Positions 11,411 to 23,191 of a stretch of DNA of 64,000 bases are shown piece after piece. The notes beneath the pieces were generated by a model that was not told the DNA's origin, made no database searches, and saw nothing but the letters and a program-made list of their open reading frames with translations. The stretch is taken from positions 77,314,458-77,378,457 of the forward strand of contig NC_030823.1 of NCBI RefSeq assembly GCF_001704415.2, written 5' to 3'. Position numbers and translations under genes: made by a program. Position 1 is the first letter of the stretch, and each line of letters opens with the position of its first letter. This DNA is from Capra hircus (lineage: Eukaryota; Chordata; Mammalia; Artiodactyla; Bovidae).

Positions 11411-12400
11411 TTAGCAATAAACACTTTGCAAACCAATTTTGGCAGATAAAGTGGAAAAACTCCACCCAGACCCCTAGCTCACAATCAGACCCCTAATCTC
11501 TCTTTCCTTGGTCCTCAAGGGCTAGACTTGAAGAAAGGTGTGGGTCCCTCAAGTGTGAAAGAGAAACATCCATTACATTCTATGCCCTGTTTCAATCTGT
11601 GCTTGTTTAAATATATATTTTCATTCATAATGAGTTCCAAAGGATGATTTGAAAAGTTAGACTCTTTTCCATGCATATTTGAGACTTGCTCATGACAAGC
11701 TCTCCACCACACATGATACATAATTTGCAGCCCAATTTATATCACCATAATCTTGTTCCCACAAGGAAATCTAGGAGATTCATAGGAGGCATTTGCTAAA
11801 AATTCTCACCTTTACCATTGACTTATCCCACATGCCAAGTTAGAAAGTCATCTAGGAAAGCTGAAGCTATGACATCATATGGCCTGAATATAAAGCTGAA
11901 TTTACTATTTGACAGATGACATCTGTGGTTAAAACATGGTCATCACACCTGGTTGACAGAAAACTCATGTTCTAAGTAACACTGTCAGTAAGAAGCAGAG
12001 CAAACCTCACTGTCATCACGTGAACAAGTTGTAGTTACAACTGAAAGGGTTTTTTCTGTAACAGGGTTTTTACTGCATGAATAACCCAATATTCCAGAGA
12101 TATAACATAACATGGAAAGAAATAGGCTTGGTTTACTAAGCCAGTCGTATTTTTAAAGTATAGATCTGATGTCAGATCTAACGACCCGTGCTCTGGACTG
12201 TTTTATTTTTAAAGGTTAATCATCTATAGCACCCAATTTGTTTAAAAATATTAAAACTTGAAAATTAAAAATGTGAACCATTCAAATTAAACCATGAGAA
12301 CATTAAAATATGATTCCTATAAATTAGCAGGAAGACAAATCCAGTTGGCTGATAATGATAAAAGCTATGCTTAATTTTAAATGTGGGATGGGCGGATCGA
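11411..12400. other. about 1 kb unique AT-rich DNA
   Basis: No gene or repeat recognised. A small dyad, 'agatctgatgtcagatct', lies at about 12163-12180. Confidence 0.55.
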
Positions 12401-12432
12401 GTGTGTGTGTATGTGTGTGTGTGTGTGTGTGT
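12401..12432. repeat. (TG)n microsatellite
   Basis: About 15 TG units with one 'ta' interruption. Confidence 0.95.
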
Positions 12433-12515
12433 GGAAGAAGGGGGAGGGGGGCAGACAAGGAAAAGGAAGGTGGCAAGAAGAGAGGTGGGGGGAAAGGGAG
12501 GAAGAGGAGCAGAAG
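12433..12515 (+). repeat. purine-rich tract
   Basis: About 80 bases that are almost all A or G, with several runs of four or more G (near 12440, 12445 and 12486). It directly adjoins the TG repeat. Confidence 0.85.
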
Positions 12516-12547
12516 GTCCAGGCCCAGGTTGGAGGGGGTCAGGACCA

Positions 12548-12660
12548 GCATACACATCCTGGTTCTGACCCGGTGCAAGTCACTGTAAACTCCCGCACCT
12601 GAGTTTCCTCCTTTGTAATGGGAACCACTGTGTCCACTTAGGAAGGCTGCATGGAGATCC
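12548..12660 (+). mobile_element. MIR SINE
   Basis: 'tcctggttctgacccggtgc', 'aagtcactgtaaactcccgc' and 'gagtttcctcctttgtaatg' follow the MIR core order. Confidence 0.75.
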
Positions 12661-12854
12661 CTCGCCTCCTCCTCTGGTCCTGCGCTCCTGAGAGCATCCT
12701 CCTCTGAACGCAGGACCTGGGTCCCCACTCCCTCCCCAGAGAGCTGAAGACAGCCTTCCACACCGAAGACACCTTCACAACATGGCTGTGTTCCTCACCC
12801 CAAATATTTTTTAAATGCCTACATCATAGAACCTGTTTGTTTTTCTAATTTTTT

Positions 12855-13282
12855 CAGGTTTTTTTAAATTGTAGTTGCTTTACAGTGTTGTTAGTTTCTG
12901 CTGTACATCAAAGTGAATCAGCTATATGTTTACATATGTCTCCTCTTTTTTGGATTTCCTTCCCACTTAGGTCACCACAGAGCACTGAATAGAGTTCTCT
13001 GTGCTACACAGTAGGTCCTCATTCGTTACCTATTTTATACATAGTATCAGGAGCATATACATGTCAATCCATCTCCCAATTCATCCCATCCCCTCTTTCC
13101 CCCACTCCCCGCCCCGGTATCCATGTTTGTTCTCTACATCTGTGTCTCTATCTCTGCTTTCCAAATAAGATCAATTGCACCATTTTTCTAGTGGATTCAT
13201 GTATCTTTGCTTTTCTCCTTCTGCTGTACTTCACCTCTTATGACAGTCTCTAGGTCCATCCCCGGCTCTGCAAATGGCACAA
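12855..13282 (-). mobile_element. ruminant L1 3' UTR
   Basis: Antisense landmarks in order: 'ttgctttacagtgttgttag', 'tctctgtgctacacagtagg', 'ttcatgtatctttgcttttc', and 'gacagtctctaggtccatcc'. Confidence 0.9.
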
Positions 13283-13930
13283 TGACCGGCCCCGCGGTAC
13301 ACCTGGAGAATGGGGGCTCTGAAGCCCAGGGGCTCACGTCTGCTCCTTTGTGGCCGGTGGTCTGGCCTCCAGCCCCTGAAACCTTGTCCTCCTTACTCAG
13401 TCCGCTTGTCCTGGAGGATGTTTTACAGAAACCGGTGCTCGGAGGACCCAGTGTACTCTCCTGCACTCCATGGAGAGGGAGAATGTGAGCCCAGTCATTA
13501 CTGTGGACAGTGTAACGGCGCATTTAAAAAAGAGGACACCATCTCACTCTAATGATCACCTTTCTGCCTGTGGTCAGATTAAAATCCACAGGAGAAAAAC
13601 ACAGGCTATTTCAGAAGATGAAGTACAAACAGCATCCCTGGTTCTCAGCATTTGATTCCATTTTATTTCTTCTCCCCGACGCTGTCTGAAATGAGCACCT
13701 AGAGCAGCAGTCATTGCAGGCATCATATAATTGTTGAGGAAGTAACTATGTTGAATCTGTCTTAGCTAATTTATTGTCACATACTATGCTGGGCTGAATT
13801 GCCACAAAGACTGACCTTGCCAGGGTTGTACAGAGTGTGGGGTCCCCAGGACACCCCCACTTCTGCTGCAGATGTTGACTTTTTACAGGGACTTGTTTGA
13901 ATCAAAGATTTCTTGGTTTTAAAAAAGATA
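13283..13930. other. no gene recognised
   Basis: Apparently unique. Overlapping short frames on both strands at 13200-13660 start inside L1 sequence and have no recognisable domain. Confidence 0.55.
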
Positions 13931-13931
13931 G

Positions 13932-14990
13932 GATGGACTTCTATGGCAGTCCAGTGATTAAGAATTGGCTTTGAAATGCAGGGGACTCAGGTTTGATCCC
14001 TGGTTGGGTAACTAATATCAATAACTTCAGATATGCAAATGACACCACCCTGATGGCAGAAAGCAAAGAGGAACTGAAGAGCCTCTTGATGAAAGTGAAA
14101 AAAGAGAGCGAAAAAGCTGGCATAAAATTCAATATTCAAAAAACTAAGATCATGGCATCTGGTCCCATCACTTCATGGGAAATAGATGGGGAGACAGAGG
14201 AAACAGTGACAGACTTTATCTTTTTAGGCTCCAAAATCACTGCAGATGGTGACTGCAGCCATGAAATTAAAAGACGCTTACTCCTTGGAAGAAAAGCTAT
14301 GACCAACCTAGACAGCATATTATAAGGCAGAGCCATTACTTTGCTGATAAAACTTTTGCTTGTCAAAGCTATGGTTTTCCCAGTAGTCATGTATGGATGT
14401 GAGAGTTGGACTGTGAAGAAAGCTGAGCACTGAAGAATTGATGCTTTTGTACTGTGGTGTTGGAGAAGAGTCTTGAGAGTCCCTTGGACTGCAAGGAGAT
14501 CAAACCAGTCCATTCTAAAGGAAATCAGTCCTGAATATTCATTGGAAGGACTGATGCTGAAGCTGAAGCTCCAATACTTTAGCCACCTGATGTGAAGAAC
14601 TGACTCACTGGAAAAGACCCTGATGCTGGGAAAGACTGAAGGTGGGAGGAGAAGGGGATGACAGAGGATGAGATGGTTGGATGGCATCCCCAACATGATG
14701 GACATGAGTTTGAGCAAGCTCCAGGAGTTGGTGATGGACAAGGAGGCCTGGCGTGGTGCAGTCCCTGGGGTCACAAAGAGTTGGACACAACTGAGTGACT
14801 GAACTGAGCTGGGTAAACTAAGATCCCACCAACCCCGTGCACCGTAAAACCAGAGAGCCCTCGAGCCGCAACTACCGAAGGCCGTGTATTCTGAGCCTGC
14901 GGCCACAGAGAGTCCAGGCTCTGCAGCAAGAGACCCCATGTGATGTGAGGAGGAACCCTAGTGCCACAGCCAAGACTGGAGGCAGACAGA
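13932..14990 (+). mobile_element. CHR SINE split by BovB
   Basis: The CHR head and box B (gtttgatccctggttgggta) occupy 13932-14015. The downstream part (agatcccaccaaccccgtgc onward) resumes at 14822. Between them lies a complete BovB insertion, so the SINE is older. Confidence 0.88.
14016..14810 (+). mobile_element. BovB LINE with mutated RT catalytic motif
   Basis: A 795-bp 3' BovB fragment beginning just before the RT catalytic block. The YADD box reads Y-A-N-D at 14032-14043, changing the first catalytic Asp. The frame stays open to about 14325 and is then broken. Target duplications are gggtaactaa (14006-14015) and gggtaaactaa (14811-14821), differing by one base. Confidence 0.93.
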
Positions 14991-14999
14991 CAAACACGT

Positions 15000-15172
15000 A
15001 CATAATGGGGGAGGCAGACCTACTGTAGAGCACAGGGAACCATATGCAGCGTTTGCAATAACCCATAATAAGAGGAATCTGAAAAGGAGATGTTTATGTA
15101 TAACAGGACCACTGTGGTACACCTGGAACCAACACAATATTGTACATTTACTTCAATAAAAACAAATGGCTA
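15000..15172 (+). mobile_element. L1 (L1MA-like) 3' end
   Basis: 'tactgtagagcacagggaac' and 'cacaatattgtacatttact' then 'tcaataaaaacaaatg' give the sense L1 terminus. Confidence 0.8.
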
Positions 15173-16360
15173 AAGTTTATCCTTTTTTCATGTGTTTGAA
15201 ATATTTCATAACAACAGGTTACAAACAGAAGAAATATAATAATGATTTTTAAAATAAAAAATCCTAGTTTTTAAAGAAATAGTTTTAAAAAGTGGGTTAA
15301 AAACAACTGTTCTAGACAATTACGAGTTCAACTAAGAAAAATTGGAGAGCAAGAGATTTGGGGTTGGGGGTAAAAGAAGCAGATATTGGATAATAAGAAT
15401 AAATTTTTTGCATTTCTAAATTCTCTACTATTCAGAGCAGGTCAGTAAACCTCACAGATACCAGTTTATTCCTACAGTTTCTTTTAGAGAACGCAAAAGT
15501 GTCATTTCTATATTAGAGTTGTGGAAACAGGCCAATGAATCGCTTTCAGCCTGCAGGCGTGTCAGGGACAGCTGGGTGATTCCCACAGGAGAGCACGCAG
15601 GAAGGAGCTAGGGGGAAGCAGAGCAGGCTTTCTGGAGGCAGAGGTGCCCGGAGCAGGCAGGGAGCAGGTGGGGCCAAAGCCCCCTCACTCAAGGCTCCCT
15701 CACTCACCAGGCCTTAGACAAACCCTAACCACAGCTTGTCAGCCTGCACAGAGGGAGGCTGGACCAGCAGACGGAGCAGCCGTGAGCTCGGCTCCAGTCA
15801 CGGCATCGGGGGAGGGAAGGGAAGGCTGGCGTCCTGCTCCTGAAGCCTGCCTGCTGCTGTTCCCCACCTTCCCCCTAAAATCAGGTACGCTGCATTCTTA
15901 TCTTCAGGCCACCTTCGAAGAAAAGTTAATAAAATATAAACTAAAATTCTGTGCACATTAAATTCAGTTATTGCTCACTTAGCAAACACTCCCCGCCTCC
16001 CTGGCAGGTATGCAGTAATAAGCAAAACGCAGGCAGCCCTGACGTCCAGAAGAGTGATGTGCTAGGAAGAAACGGGCTGCGAACACTCAACCTTGCTTTA
16101 ATTTTGAACAAACACTCATTTTTAAGCAAATTGATACATATTGATTCGAGACCTATGTTAATGGGGAAAACGTCATGTCTGAAAGATAATGCTGAAGAGT
16201 TTACATTTTCTCATGTTCTCTAAGAAATTCGAAGTAGACAGGTTCCCCGAGTTTCCTGCTTTTTTTGGTGGAAGAAATCCACCAAAGCCAGGTACCATTA
16301 TAAGGTCCTGACCACCTCCATTATCTTACTTTAAGCATCTTTGATACTCCAAGACAGGAG
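15173..16360. other. about 1.2 kb unique DNA
   Basis: AT-rich to 15500, then GC-richer to about 15860. No domain is recognised in the short frames. Confidence 0.55.
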
Positions 16361-16361
16361 T

Positions 16362-16535
16362 ATTCAAAGTGTGGTTCCCCACACACATGTGGTCGGCATC
16401 ACTTGAGAACTCGTTATACTAAATCTAGTCAGCACAGCCTAGACCCACACACCAGCCCTCCAGTGTGGGACGCAGCAGTCCGTGTTGCAGTGACCCTGCG
16501 GGGTGATTGACACGCTAAAGAGTGTGAAGCCACTT
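16362..16535 (+). mobile_element. MER5A-like hAT-Charlie MITE
   Basis: 'ttcaaagtgtggttccccac', 'catcacttgagaactcgtta', and 'gtccgtgttgcagtgacc' follow the MER5A order. Both ends are degraded. Confidence 0.6.
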
Positions 16536-17822
16536 TTGTAAGATAATGTCGATCAAAGCCACCCTTGATGGCAAGCCCCTCAAGTCCACAGATTCCCTCC
16601 TTCGTATTCCCCAGACCTGGAGCCCCTTAAACATCTTTATAGGCTGATCTAGTCCTTGGGCAAGAAGTACCCTGAGATAAGCATCTGGTGGCTGGTAAAA
16701 CAGGCTTTACTAGTGCTCCCTTCTGAGCTTTGCATTCTCCTCTGAAACCCTGGCTATTTCTGTGCTGTCTCAGCCAGACCAGTAACCTGACTACGGTGCC
16801 CTTTCTTGAGCCGCTGCCGAAGGTCCCCTCCTAATATCTTGACATCCTCATTTCCTAAATACTCCCTCCCCGTGACAGACCTCTCTGCCCTGAAAACAGG
16901 CTCAGACTCTTCAGTTCCTCCCCGGTTGCCAGGTTCTCATCTGACTGACCCTTGCTGCCCGAGCCTTAGCCTCCAGCCCACTATCCACATGGCATCACTC
17001 TCACATCCCCGCCTGCCAGCTGCGGCTCCCCACAGTGGGAGGCTCCTGCCCACCGATGGCCCTCACAGCTAGGGGGACATCACCTAACACTGGGCAAGAG
17101 ACCTAACTCACGTTCTGCTTCCAGATCTCAAGGATTCGCGGACAAACACCTTCCTATCATCTTAGTTGACAATGAAACTATATCCCAGGCGATGGAAACA
17201 GAGAGAATTGTGTTGCATAGGAAATTCTGTATCAAATATCTAACAATCTGCAATACATAGAAATCTTACAGGTAAAATGTACGTTGACAATCTAATAACC
17301 TACATCTTGTTGAAGGAAAAAAGAAATTAGCTCCCAGTGCCACCTCGACTCAGTTCCCACAGTCTCTGGTGGGTCTCTCACCCCCGCTGGCCTCTGCACA
17401 CGGTCCCAGTGTTCAGCACATCACATGACAGGGGAGGGCACTCAGGTAACAGGTGCTGAATCAATGGAGATATGGTCTGCCGCCTTCTCCTGCTCTCCAG
17501 CCAGTGACAAACTAGCTTAATTATCCTGGTCAGAAGCCCATCACATGTCATCTAGAGAAGCGTTAGGACTGAGAATCACCGCAGATGCACGAAGAGAATA
17601 GAGGCGGCAGTGGGTCCCCCACCACACGTGCACACTCTCCTGGGGATCAAACAAGATTCACCCCACAGCTCAGCCTCCAGGTAACAAAGTCACCTGACAT
17701 GTGATGTAAGCCAGATGTCTCAATTTCCTCCCCTGCCAAAGGATGAAGGCGGATTTAAGAGTCTCGAAATCCCTATCTGGTCTGGCTCCATCGTTCTAGG
17801 ATCTCACAGTGGACCAACCTGC
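16536..17822. other. about 1.3 kb unique DNA
   Basis: No repeat or gene recognised. A C-rich frame at 16806-17072 looks non-coding. Confidence 0.5.
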
Positions 17823-17835
17823 CTGACTTTTGATT

Positions 17836-19188
17836 CAGTTCAGTTCAGTCGCTCAGTCGTGTCCAACTCTTTGCGACCCCACGAATCGCAGCATACCAGG
17901 CCTCCCTGTCCATCACCAACTCCCAGAGTTCACCCAAACTCATGTGCATCAAGTCTGTGATGCCATCCAGCCATCTCATCCTCTGTCATCCCCTTCTCCT
18001 CCTGCCCCCAATCCCTCCCAGCATCAGAGTCTTTTCCAATGAGTCAACCCTTCGCATGAGGTAGCCTAAATATTGGAGTTTCAGCCTCAGCATCAGTCCT
18101 TCCAATGAACACCCAGGACTGGTCTCCTTTCGGATGGACTGGTTGGATCTCCTTGCAGTCCAAGGGACTCTCAAGAGTCTTCTCCAACACCACAGTTCAA
18201 AAGCATCAATTCTTCGGCACTCAGCTTTCTTCACAGTCCAACTCTCACATCCATACATGACCACAGGAAAAACCATAGCCTTGACTAGACAGACCTTTGT
18301 TGACAAAGTAATGTCTCTGCTTTTGAATATACTGTCTAGGTTGGTCATAGCTTTGCTTCCAAGGAGTAAGCGTCTTTTAATTTCATGGCTGCAATCACCA
18401 TCTGCAATGATTTTGGAGCCCCCCAAAATAAAGTCTGACACTGTTTCCCCATCTATTTCCCATGTAGTGATGGGACCAGATGCCATGATCTTCATTTTCT
18501 GAACGTTGAGCTTTAAGCCAACTTTTTCACTCTCCTCTTTCACTTTCATCAAGAGGCTTTTTAGTTCCTCTTCACTTTCTGCCATAAGGGTGGTGTCATC
18601 TGCATATCTGAGGTGATTGATATTTCTTCTGGCAATCTTGATTCCAGCTTGTGCTTCTTCCAGCCCAGCGTTTCTCATGATGTACTCTGCATAGAAGTTG
18701 AATAAGCAGGGTGACAATATACAGCCTTGACGCATTCCTTTTGCTATTTGGAACCAGTCTGTTGTTCCATGTCCAGTTCTAACTGTTGCTTCCTGACCTG
18801 CATACAGGTCTCTCAAGAGGCAGGTCAGGTGGTCTGGTATTCCCATCTCTTTCAGAATTTTCCACAGTTTATTGTGATCCACATAGTCAAAGGCTTTGGC
18901 ATAGTCAATAAAGCAGAAATAGATGTTTTTCTGGAACTCTCTTGCTTTTTCCATGATCCAGTGGATGTTGGCAATTTGATCTCTGGTTCCTCTGCCTTTT
19001 CGAAAATCAGCTTGAACATCTGGAAGTTCACGGTTCACGTATTGCTGAAGCCTGGCTTGGAAAATTTTGAGCATTACTTTACCAGCGTGTGAGATGAGTG
19101 CAATTGTGCGGTAGTTTGAGCATTCTTTGGTGTTGCCTTTCTTCAGGATTGAAATGAAAACTGACCTTTTCCAGTCCTGTGGTCACTG
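17836..19188 (-). mobile_element. BovB LINE with 13-bp target duplication
   Basis: A 1,353-bp 5'-truncated BovB. Its boundaries are fixed by a perfect 13-bp target duplication, ctgacttttgatt, at 17823-17835 and 19189-19201. Its 3' end is the ACTGA-type tail (antisense ttcagttcag). It is the best-preserved BovB copy here. Confidence 0.96.
17845..19188 (-). pseudogene. BovB reverse-transcriptase C-terminal fragment
   Basis: This frame encodes the C-terminal part of the RTE-type reverse transcriptase, the enzyme that copies LINE RNA at a nicked target. Counting from the Met at 19074: motif A FIDYAKAFD is at residues 55-63, the GMRQGCILSP block at 113-122, and the catalytic YADD at 157-160 (18595-18606). 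All catalytic Asp residues seen are intact. The frame stops after 362 residues, at 17986-17988, where CGA (Arg) in the family reads TGA, a typical CpG-decay change. Past that stop the same frame continues to the usual end at 17845-17847. The endonuclease domain and N-terminus are missing through 5' truncation, and no promoter is visible, so it cannot be autonomous. RT identity is certain; expression is not suggested. Confidence 0.9.
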
Positions 19189-19314
19189 CTGACTTTTGAT
19201 TAGAGTGCATAAATACAGGTAATTATTAGAAACTAGACTGCCAGTGCTATGTCCACGTGAGAAAATCATCCATGAATGTGGACTCTAAAATATGACACAA
19301 GTGAACATATCTGT

Positions 19315-19588
19315 GAAAGAGAAACAGACTCACAGACACAGAGAGCAGACTCATGGCTGCTGGGGGCCGGGGTGGGATGTTGGGATTAGCAGATAAACTC
19401 TTATACATAGAATGAGTAAAGAAAAAGGTTCTACTGTATAGCGCAGGGAACTTTATTCAATATCTGATAATAATCTATAATAAAAATGAATATGTAATAT
19501 ATATGTATCTATAACTGAGCTGTGGTGTTGTACACCAGAGACTGACACAGTATTGTGAAGCAACTATACTTCAATTAAAAAAAGAAAA
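19315..19588 (+). mobile_element. L1 (L1MA-like) 3' end
   Basis: 'gaaacagactcacagacaca', 'cgcagggaactttattcaat' and 'tgtgaagcaactatacttca' are in sense L1 3' UTR order, ending in an A-rich tail. Confidence 0.85.
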
Positions 19589-19867
19589 TCATCCAAGAAG
19601 AGCTTTTTAAAGTTAAACATCCTGATGCTTAGACACAAGGTGGAAAAGTCTTTTTTTCCTAGCTGCTATGAAATATTCATGCATTCAAATTGTTCTAAAA
19701 CGAGAAACTGGCCTGGCGCCTCAAAAACAAGTGAAGCGGCAGGAGCACAGGCAAACGAGCAAAAAGGTGTCGAGGAGAAGAGTGAATATCACTGTCTGGT
19801 TTTGGCTGCTTGTTTTAAAGTCAGGACCGACCCCCTACCCCAGTCAAATCACTGAACTTCCAGACTG

Positions 19868-19990
19868 ATGGGTGAATGAACGGATGGATGGATGGATGGA
19901 GAATAGAGGGGTAGGTGGATGGAAGGATAGGTGAATAGATGGTTGGAAGAATGGGCGGATGGATGGTTGGATGGATAGGTGAATGGATCT
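19868..19990. repeat. degenerate (GATG)n tetranucleotide array
   Basis: Tandem GATG/GGAT units with many substitutions (perfect run at about 19881-19900). Confidence 0.9.
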
Positions 19991-20298
19991 ACACTGGGGG
20001 TCTTTGAAAACACCCAGAAAATATCACCATGAGGGAAGAATCACCTTCAATCTCTGGTTAAATCTGTTGCTATCTACCCACCAGGATGCTCTTCTCTGCC
20101 CATTACCTCTCTTTCAACTGATTCTCCGACTCTAGTGCAGCCAGAGGCAACCAAGCAAAAGGGGGCTGAAGGACTGATGGACAAGAAGCCGCCGAGCAAA
20201 CTCCCCTTTCTCAGTCCTTGTGGAAGCTTGAAGTCTGTCCAAGCTGAGCAAAGAGGAACCTCAGCATTTCACTAAATTTTAGAATTTTCTATGTTTAC
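19991..20298. other. no gene recognised
   Basis: Apparently unique sequence. Confidence 0.6.
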
Positions 20299-20299
20299 A

Positions 20300-20785
20300 A
20301 TTGTTGTTGTTCAGTTGCTACATCACATCTGACTCTTTGCAACCCCACAGACTGCAGCATGCCAGGCCTCTCTGTTCTCCACTATCTCCCTGAGTTTGCT
20401 CAAATTCATGTTCATGTCTATTGAGCCAGTGATGCTGTCTAGACATCTCATCTTCTGTCGCCCCCTTCTCCTTTCGCCCTCAATCTTTCCCAGCATCAGG
20501 GTCTTTTCCAATGAGTTGGCACTTCATATCAGGTGGCCAAAGTATTGGAGCTTCAGATTCAGCATCAATCCTTCCAATGAATATTGAGGGTTGATTTCTT
20601 TTAGGATTGACTGGTTGGATCTCCTTGCAGTCCAAGGGACTCTCAAGAGTCTTCTCCAGCACCACAGTTGGAAAGCATCAATTCTTCAAAATCCGCCTTC
20701 TTATGGTCCAACTCTCCCATCCGTACATGACTACTGGAAAAACCACAGATTTGACTATACGGACCTTTGTTAGCAAAATATGGCC
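20300..20785 (-). mobile_element. BovB LINE 3' fragment
   Basis: From 'ttgttgttgttcagttgcta' to 'ggacctttgttagcaaaata'. Diverged, no long frame. Same orientation as the BovB copies on either side. Confidence 0.9.
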
Positions 20786-21345
20786 AACACGCTACACCAT
20801 TTACTTATTGTATTTTTTTCTTATCTGCCTTACTTTACCAGAATATAGGCTCTCTGAGAACAACGAATCAGTTTCTTTTGCTCACTAGTTTGGCCCTTAT
20901 ACTAACAATTCTGTTCATTAAAAAGAAGCAACAACACTACAAGCAAAACCACAAGTGGGAAAACGTATTTACGACACAAATCACAAATGATTAGCATACA
21001 GAAGGCCTGAAAATACCTGCGAATTAGAAAACAAATCTAATAAAAATGCAGCAAAAATACTTGACTGGGCTCTTGACATAAGAGACAACACAAACATTAA
21101 TTAGATGCTCATGCTCATTAGTAATGAGATAAATGCAGAATAAACCACAGTGAGATTCTGTAACACACCCACCAAAGTGGCATGCATTTAAATTCCTAGC
21201 AACACCAAGTATTGTCCAGCATGGGAGGCAGTGGGACCTCGCACACACTGCTGGTGGAGGTGGGTTTAGAGAAACCACTCTGGAAAATATCTGACATTGC
21301 CTGGTAATCGGAATATGTGTATGTCCCTTGATCTTGTAATTTCAG

Positions 21346-23191
21346 TTCAGTTCAGTCGCTCAGTCGTATCCAACTCTTTGCGACCCCGTGAATTGCAGCA
21401 TGCCAGGCCTCCCTGTCCATCACCAACTCCCGGAGTTCACTCTGACTCATGTCCATCGAGTCCGTGATGCCATCCAGCCATCTCATCCTCTGTCGTCCCC
21501 TTCTCCTCCTGCCCCCAATCCCTCCCAGCATCAGAGTCTTTTCCAATGAGTCAACTCTTTGCATGAGGTGGCCAAAATATTGCAGTTTCAGCTTTAGCAT
21601 CAGTCCTTCCAAAGAACACCCAAGACTGATCTCCTTTAGGATGGACTGGTTGGATCTTGCAGTCCAAGGGACTCTCAAGAGTCTTCTCCAACACCACAGT
21701 TCAAAAGCATCAATTCTTCAGTGCTCAGATTTCTTCACAGTCCAACTCTCACATCCATACATGACTACTGGAAAAACCATAGCCTTGACTAGATGGACTT
21801 TGGTGTCAAAGTAATGTCTCTGCTTTTGAATATGCTATCTAGGTTGGTCATAACTTTCCTTCCAATGAGTAAGCATCTTTTAATTTCATGGCTACAATCA
21901 CCATCTGCAGTGATTTTGGAGCCCAAAAAAATAAAGTCTGACACTGTTTCCATTGTTTCCCCATCTATTCCCCATGAAGTGACGGGGCAGATACCATGAT
22001 CTTCGTTTTCTGAATGTTGAGCTTTAAGCCAACTTTTTCACTCTCCTCTTTCACTTTCATCAAGAGGCTTTTTAGTTCCTCTTCACTTTCTGCCACTTTC
22101 TGGGTGGTGTCATCTGCATATCTGAGGTGATTGATATTTCTTCTGGCAATCTTCATTCCAGCTTGTGCTTCTTCCAGCCCAGCGTCTCTCATGATGTACT
22201 CTGCATAGAAGTTAAATAAGCAGGGTGACAATATACAGCCTTGACATACTCCTTTTCCTATTTGGAACCAGTCTGTTGTTCCATGTCCAGTTCTAATTGT
22301 TGCTTCCTGACCTGCTTGGACTCATTGGAAAAGACTCTGATGCTGGGAGGGATTGGGGGCAGGAGGAGAAGGGGACGACAGAGGATGAGATGGCTGGATG
22401 GCATCACTGACTCGATGGATGTGAGTCTGAGTGAACTCCGGGAGTTGGTGATGGAAAGGGAGGCCTGGCATGCTGCGATTCATAGGTTTGCAAAGAGTCG
22501 GACACGGCTGAGTGACTGAACTAAACTGAACTGACCTGACCTGCATACAGGTTTCTCAAGAGGCAGGTCAGGTGGTCTGGTATTCCCATCTCTTTCACAA
22601 TTTTCCACAGTTTATTGTGATCCACACAGTCAAAGGCTTTGGCATAGTCAATAAAGCAGAAATAGATGATTTCTGGAACCCTCTTGCTTTTTCCATGATC
22701 CAGTGGATATTGGCAATTTGATCTCTGGTTCCTCTGCCTTTTCTAAAACCAGCTTGAACATCTGGAAGTTCACAGTTCATGTATTGCTGAAACCTTGCTT
22801 GGAGAATTTTGAGCATTACTTTACTAGCATGTGAGATGAGTGCAATTGTGCAGTAGTTTGAGCATTCTTTGGCATTGCCTTTCATTGGGATTGGAATGAA
22901 AACTGACCTTTTCCAGTCCTGTGGCCACTGCTGAGTTTTCCAAATGTGCTGGCATATTGAGTGCAGCACTTTCACAGCATCATCTTTCAGGATTTGAAAT
23001 AGCTCAACTAGAATTCCATCACCTCCACTAGCTTTGTTCGTAGTGATGCTTTCTAAGGCCCACTTGACTTCACATTCCAGGATGTCTGGCTCTATCTAGG
23101 TGAGTGATCACCATTGTGATTATCTGGGTCGTGAAGATCTTTTTTGTACAGCTCTTCGGTCCAAAGCATTTCTGTCCTTTATCGAGCCCAT
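21346..23191 (-). mobile_element. BovB LINE containing a nested BovB
   Basis: A 1,846-bp interval (about 1.6 kb without the nested copy). Target duplications are cttgtaatttcag (21333-21345) and cttgcaatttcag (23192-23204), one mismatch. RT blocks are recognisable (FNFYAEYIM, RYADDTT, FRKGRGTRDQIANIHW), but the frame is broken by an indel near 22670, other lesions and the nested insertion. Confidence 0.95.
22316..22534 (+). mobile_element. BovB 3' fragment nested head-on inside BovB
   Basis: 219 bp of sense BovB 3' end ending in the 'actgaactaaactgaactga' tail. It is flanked by a perfect 10-bp duplication, cctgacctgc (22306-22315 and 22535-22544). The host BovB is on the opposite strand. Confidence 0.95.

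Noticed and set aside
12324..12761. 145-codon minus-strand frame
   Set aside because: Its middle is the TG repeat and purine-rich tract read in antisense, giving His-Thr and Pro/Leu runs.
14136..14939. 267-codon minus-strand frame
   Set aside because: It is antisense to the plus-strand BovB at 14016-14810 and continues into CHR sequence; a shadow of the LINE.
19868..19990. CRISPR-like or regulatory direct-repeat array
   Set aside because: It is a degenerate GATG tetranucleotide microsatellite with no spacers.
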